Source of the DNA: Leeuwenhoekiella parthenopeia
Lineage (GTDB): Bacteria > Bacteroidota > Bacteroidia > Flavobacteriales > Flavobacteriaceae
DNA: 64,000 nucleotides
NCBI RefSeq assembly: GCF_020782115.1
Contig: NZ_JAJGMW010000010.1
Coordinates: 1 to 64,000 of the forward strand
Reading direction: 5' to 3'
In this document: piece by piece, positions 60,767-64,000 of the stretch
Layout: each line of letters opens with the position of its first letter
How positions within the stretch are numbered: the first letter of the stretch is position 1
Position numbers and translations under genes: made by a program
Notes under the pieces: model-generated
Database searches by the model: none
Seen by the model: the letters and a program-made list of their open reading frames with translations, nothing else
What the model was told of the DNA's origin: nothing

Positions 60767-62053
60767 ATGGAACATGTGGTCATTGTAGGCAATGGCATCG
60801 CCGGAGTTACGGCTGCCCGGCACATCCGGAAAAATTCAGATAAAAAAATTACCATCATTTCTGCCGAAAGTGATCATTTTTTCTCCCGCACCGCACTGAT
60901 GTATGTCTATATGGGGCATATGCGCTTTAAAGACCTTAAACCTTACGAAGACCAGTTTTGGTCAAAAAACAACATCAACCTTAAAAATGCTTTTGTTGAA
61001 CGGGTTGATACCGATACGCAAACCCTGCATTTGGCACAGGGCGAAACCATCACCTACGACACACTTATTCTTGCAACGGGGTCGATCCCTGCAAAATACG
61101 GCTGGGAAGGTCAGGATTTAAACGGCGTTCAGGGTCTGGTTTCCAAACAGGATTTAGAACTGCTCGAAAAAAATGCACCCAATAACGAAGTCTGTCCCAA
61201 AGCGGTCATCGTAGGCGGCGGCCTCATAGGTGTAGAACTCGCCGAAATGCTGCACACCCGAAAGATTGAAGTAACTATGCTCGTGCGTGAACACGCATTT
61301 TGGTCGGGTGTTTTACCTGATGGAGAAGCCGAAATGATCAGCAGACACATTAAAAATCATGGAATTGATTTAAGATGCGGAGCAGAACTTGATAAAATTC
61401 TGGATGACGGCCGGGGGAATGTAAGCGGGATAATCACCAAAAAAGGAGAGCAGATCGATTGTAAGCTGGTCGGCGTTACTACCGGGGTAAAACCTCAGAT
61501 TGAATTTCTCAAAGACTCCAAAATAGAGACAGACCGGGGCATTCTGGTCAACCGAATGCTTGAAACCAATATTAAAAACGTCTATGCCATTGGAGATTGT
61601 GCGCAACAGCGCGAGGCCATAGGATTGCGGAAACCGGTCGAAGCCGTGTGGTACACCGGCCGAATGATGGGCGAAACGGTTGCTCAGACCATTTGCGGTA
61701 AGCCTTTCGAGTACAATCCCGGAAATTGGTTTAACAGCGCCAAATTTTTTGACATTGAATACCAGACCTACGGTTGGGTTTTTAGTACCAAAAACAAAAA
61801 AGATTACGAGCAGCACCTGCACTGGAAACATCCCGATGATACCAAATGCATGACTATCGCTTTTCATAAAGACACCCGCGAATTTTTAGGCATTAACAGC
61901 TTTGGCATTCGCTTACGCCACGAGGTACTTGACCGCTGGCTAAATGAAAAACGGGACGTGCGGTACGTTATCAAAAACCTGAAAGAAGCCAATTTTAACC
62001 CCGAGTTTTACAGGCGTTACGAATCTGAAATTCAAAAAGAATTTAAAGTCTAG
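60767..62053 (+). CDS. NAD(P)/FAD-dependent oxidoreductase
   Basis: A 428-residue flavoprotein of the pyridine nucleotide-disulphide oxidoreductase family. FAD site: IVGNGIAGVTAARHI (about 5-20) and VYAIGDCAQQ (about 265-275). NAD(P)H site: VIVGGGLIGVELAEML (about 145-160). No redox-active disulphide is seen, as in rubredoxin or ferredoxin reductases. About 90 residues after the core form an extra C-terminal domain with WFNSAKFFDIEYQTYG. It is followed by a membrane Fe-S protein that should receive or supply its electrons. Confidence 0.9.
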   Translation: MEHVVIVGNGIAGVTAARHIRKNSDKKITIISAESDHFFSRTALMYVYMGHMRFKDLKPYEDQFWSKNNINLKNAFVERVDTDTQTLHLAQGETITYDTLILATGSIPAKYGWEGQDLNGVQGLVSKQDLELLEKNAPNNEVCPKAVIVGGGLIGVELAEMLHTRKIEVTMLVREHAFWSGVLPDGEAEMISRHIKNHGIDLRCGAELDKILDDGRGNVSGIITKKGEQIDCKLVGVTTGVKPQIEFLKDSKIETDRGILVNRMLETNIKNVYAIGDCAQQREAIGLRKPVEAVWYTGRMMGETVAQTICGKPFEYNPGNWFNSAKFFDIEYQTYGWVFSTKNKKDYEQHLHWKHPDDTKCMTIAFHKDTREFLGINSFGIRLRHEVLDRWLNEKRDVRYVIKNLKEANFNPEFYRRYESEIQKEFKV

Positions 62054-62056
62054 CCA

Positions 62057-62089
62057 AGACCTCGCAGGTTTTAAAAACCTGTGAGGTCT
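62057..62089. repeat. Hairpin AGACCTC...GAGGTCT between the redox genes
   Basis: AGACCTC-G-CAGGTT (62057-62070) pairs with AACCTG-T-GAGGTCT (62076-62089), the internal G-T being a wobble. Such CAGGTTTT hairpins are widely scattered in Flavobacteria. It may soften transcription between the FAD and Fe-S genes, but a T-run is lacking. Confidence 0.6.
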
Positions 62090-62123
62090 AAATAATAATA
62101 GCAATAAAAATAACAATAGCTTT

Positions 62124-63713
62124 ATGAGCACCATACAACGCGATATGTCTCTTACCGGCCAGCCGCCGGCTTCTATAAACGCCATTCAAAAACTGGGCAC
62201 TGCTCTTGGAGTGGTGGGCTTATTAATTCTGCTTCTGGCGGCCTTTAACATCAATTTTCCGGAAAAACCGCTTTGGCTTAGTATTGCGCTCGGCAGTCTG
62301 TTTGGCGGAATCCTAATCTTTACTTACGGCGCTTACTCCGGCAAGCACGAAGGCATTAAGAATGACGGTGTCTGGTTTAAGTCGGTTTCCAGCAGGGGAT
62401 TTTTAGCCTGGGTTGCAGGTCTGGCTTTGACAGGATTTTACATCATCCTTTATTTTAAGGCAGGATGGTTAGGTCTTAATACTGAAGGTGACAATACCGG
62501 ACTCATCGCGCTTTTTGATCCGCTGAGCAGATTATTGAGCGGTAACCCTGCAAGCCAATGGTTTGTGTACGGTACGCTCTATACCATCGCTATACTGGCT
62601 TTTGGGATCAAATTTATCTGGAAATACCGCCACAACCGTTATGAAAGGCTGCGCACGCTGAGCGTGATGTTTTTTCAGACCGCTTTTGCCTTTCTGATTC
62701 CCGAGTTTATGGCGAGGCTCAATTCAGAGAATTTCAATCTGCCGTATTATGATTTAAAGAATATCTGGCCGCTCAATTACTACAATTTTGAGCAGTACCG
62801 CGTCAACGATTTTATCTCTGCCGGAAATGTAGGTCTTGCTCTTTTGCTTTTCGGGATCGCTTCCATCTTTGTCATTACCCCTATTCTCACCTATAAATAC
62901 GGAAAACGCTGGTATTGCAGCTGGGTTTGCGGTTGTGGCGGACTAGCCGAAACTGCCGGAGATTCCTTTAGACACCTCAGCGACAAAAGCACTTTTGCCT
63001 GGAAAGTAGAGCGCTGGGTGGTGCACAGCGTTTTGGTTTTTGTGGTGGTGATGACCACTGCGGTGGTTTCAACCTATCTGGGTTACGATGCTGATAAATA
63101 CTGGCTGACTAAAGATGTATTCCTTATTGGCGTAGCAGTTTTTCTCACCCTGCTTTTTGCCGGAATATGGTTTTTTAAAAAGGAAGAATTAAAACAGGAT
63201 GCCCGTTACGGGGCTATTGGGTATCTGGTAATTGTTTTGGCATTAAGCGGTATTCACTATTCCAGCGGAAGCACTCTTTTTCTAATTCCTGCTGAAACGC
63301 TTCGCGACTCCTATGGTTTTTTAATAGGTAGTATTTTTAGCGGGGTAATTGGCACAGGCTTCTACCCCATTTTTGGCAACCGCGTGTGGTGCCGTTTTGG
63401 ATGCCCTATGGCAGCGATTTTAGGATTGCAACAGCGCTTGTTTTCAAAATTCCGAATTACCACAAACGGCGGTCAGTGTATTTCCTGCGGAAACTGCTCG
63501 AGCTATTGTGAGATGGGTATTGATGTACGCGCCTATGCTCAAAAAGGCGAAAACATTGTACGCGCCAGTTGTGTGGGTTGTGGGATCTGCTCTGCCGTTT
63601 GTCCACGTGGCGTTTTAAAGCTTGAGAACGGAGCAGCGGATAAACGCATCAACAGTCGCGAGATCCTTCTGGGCAACGATGTGGATTTAATGGATTATGT
63701 TAACCAAAACTAG
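62124..63713 (+). CDS. Membrane-bound 4Fe-4S protein (NapH/RdxA-like)
   Basis: A 529-residue protein with about eight membrane helices and several cysteine clusters. Clusters: WYCSWVCGCGGL (about 270), VWCRFGCP (about 420), and two classic ferredoxin motifs CISCGNCSSYCEMG and CVGCGICSAVCPRG (about 450-495). This is the layout of NapH/RdxA-type electron-transfer proteins. It probably couples the FAD reductase to a quinone or membrane electron acceptor. The helical part before the first cluster is longer than in NapH. Operon with the FAD gene (70 bp apart). Confidence 0.85.
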   Translation: MSTIQRDMSLTGQPPASINAIQKLGTALGVVGLLILLLAAFNINFPEKPLWLSIALGSLFGGILIFTYGAYSGKHEGIKNDGVWFKSVSSRGFLAWVAGLALTGFYIILYFKAGWLGLNTEGDNTGLIALFDPLSRLLSGNPASQWFVYGTLYTIAILAFGIKFIWKYRHNRYERLRTLSVMFFQTAFAFLIPEFMARLNSENFNLPYYDLKNIWPLNYYNFEQYRVNDFISAGNVGLALLLFGIASIFVITPILTYKYGKRWYCSWVCGCGGLAETAGDSFRHLSDKSTFAWKVERWVVHSVLVFVVVMTTAVVSTYLGYDADKYWLTKDVFLIGVAVFLTLLFAGIWFFKKEELKQDARYGAIGYLVIVLALSGIHYSSGSTLFLIPAETLRDSYGFLIGSIFSGVIGTGFYPIFGNRVWCRFGCPMAAILGLQQRLFSKFRITTNGGQCISCGNCSSYCEMGIDVRAYAQKGENIVRASCVGCGICSAVCPRGVLKLENGAADKRINSREILLGNDVDLMDYVNQN

Positions 63714-63756
63714 TTTAAAACAAATCGGTTAACTTTGATAACCTAAAACACGAATT

Positions 63757-63969
63757 ATGATATTAGGAATGGTAGGCCCCTGGCAAATTTTATTAATCCT
63801 CATTTTAGGAGTTTTCGGGCTCATCTTACCCCTTATCGCGCTGATCGATATTTTGCGGAACGACTTTAAGGGTAATAACGATAAGATCATTTGGGTGCTG
63901 GTTGTTTTATTCTTCAACATCATCGGATCTATGCTGTATTTCGCTATGGGCAGAAAGCAACGGGTTTAG
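63757..63969 (+). CDS. PLDc_N-type small membrane protein
   Basis: A 70-residue protein with two membrane helices (about 8-32 and 43-65). The phrase LIDILRNDFKGNNDKIIWVLVVLFFNIIGSMLYF is close to the PLDc_N domain seen at the N-terminus of cardiolipin synthases, here alone. Function unknown. Confidence 0.85.
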   Translation: MILGMVGPWQILLILILGVFGLILPLIALIDILRNDFKGNNDKIIWVLVVLFFNIIGSMLYFAMGRKQRV

Positions 63970-63978
63970 TGCTGAAAA

Positions 63979-64000
63979 GCTTTCGCGAAAGCGCAAAAAA
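63979..64000 (+). terminator. Terminator-like palindrome at the right edge
   Basis: GCTTTCGCGAAAGC (63979-63992) is a 14-bp perfect palindrome followed by GCAAAAAA. Identical to a palindrome inside the GH113-like gene. It may terminate the PLDc_N transcript, but the run is A and not T, so the reverse direction is better served. Confidence 0.4.

Overview
The window looks like chromosomal DNA of a marine-type Flavobacteriaceae (Bacteroidota). The reasons are an AT-rich sequence, a SusC/SusD pair, the 'VGIGTTNP' surface-protein style, a Porin_10-like protein, GSCFA, DUF4136, DUF4230, DUF5522 and DUF6498 family genes, LemA/TPM genes, and several promoters of the Bacteroidota form (TTG, about 19 bp, TAnnTTTG). 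The genus cannot be fixed from the sequence. I see no rRNA, tRNA, CRISPR array, insertion sequence, integrase or phage gene.

Layout. 1-790: no gene; three tandem minus-strand promoters firing off the left edge, a GGGTTATT tandem repeat, and a structured element behind a putative porin. 788-11033: putative porin, an FG-GAP/VCBS lipoprotein gene broken by one in-frame stop, SusD, SusC. 11262-25927: housekeeping block (rnhB, lipB, lysS, hemL) mixed with lipoproteins, two small genes (Pmp3 family, DUF5522), a PLP enzyme, a LysM/glucosaminidase and an enoyl-CoA hydratase homologue. 26045-34003: an unusually long aromatic amino acid hydroxylase, a DUF4230/PAS-kinase/receiver operon, and a TPR histidine kinase with a LuxR-type response regulator and a NUDIX-type regulator between them. 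34086-39579: four-gene membrane-protein operon, a beta-propeller protein, a small lipoprotein and a GSCFA protein; two of these promoters share a palindrome. 39580-40108: two 200-bp tandem repeats behind alaS. 42929-46108: tightly overlapped operon M23 peptidase, MerR, LemA, TPM, TPM, ending next to a (TTATTG)9 microsatellite. 46419-56390: DUF5063-like and YiaA/B proteins, a helical-repeat protein, two full tandem TonB-type outer-membrane proteins with a truncated third copy between them, and der. 56598-63969: DUF547 lipoprotein, glycosyltransferase, hemerythrin, exported VOC protein, second Pmp3 protein, GH113-like lipoprotein, a FAD oxidoreductase plus membrane Fe-S protein pair, and a PLDc_N-type protein.

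How genes work together. SusC/SusD form an outer-membrane import pair for an unidentified substrate; their FG-GAP partner is damaged and sits behind a strong terminator. The M23-MerR-LemA-TPM-TPM operon suggests an envelope-maintenance unit. The FAD reductase and Fe-S membrane protein suggest an electron-transfer module. No clearly new multi-gene defence or mobile system is visible. The best leads are regulatory sequences (shared GGCAATTGCC palindrome, NUDIX operator, lysS leader), the interrupted SusCD-linked gene, the eroded third outer-membrane paralogue and the expanded hydroxylase.
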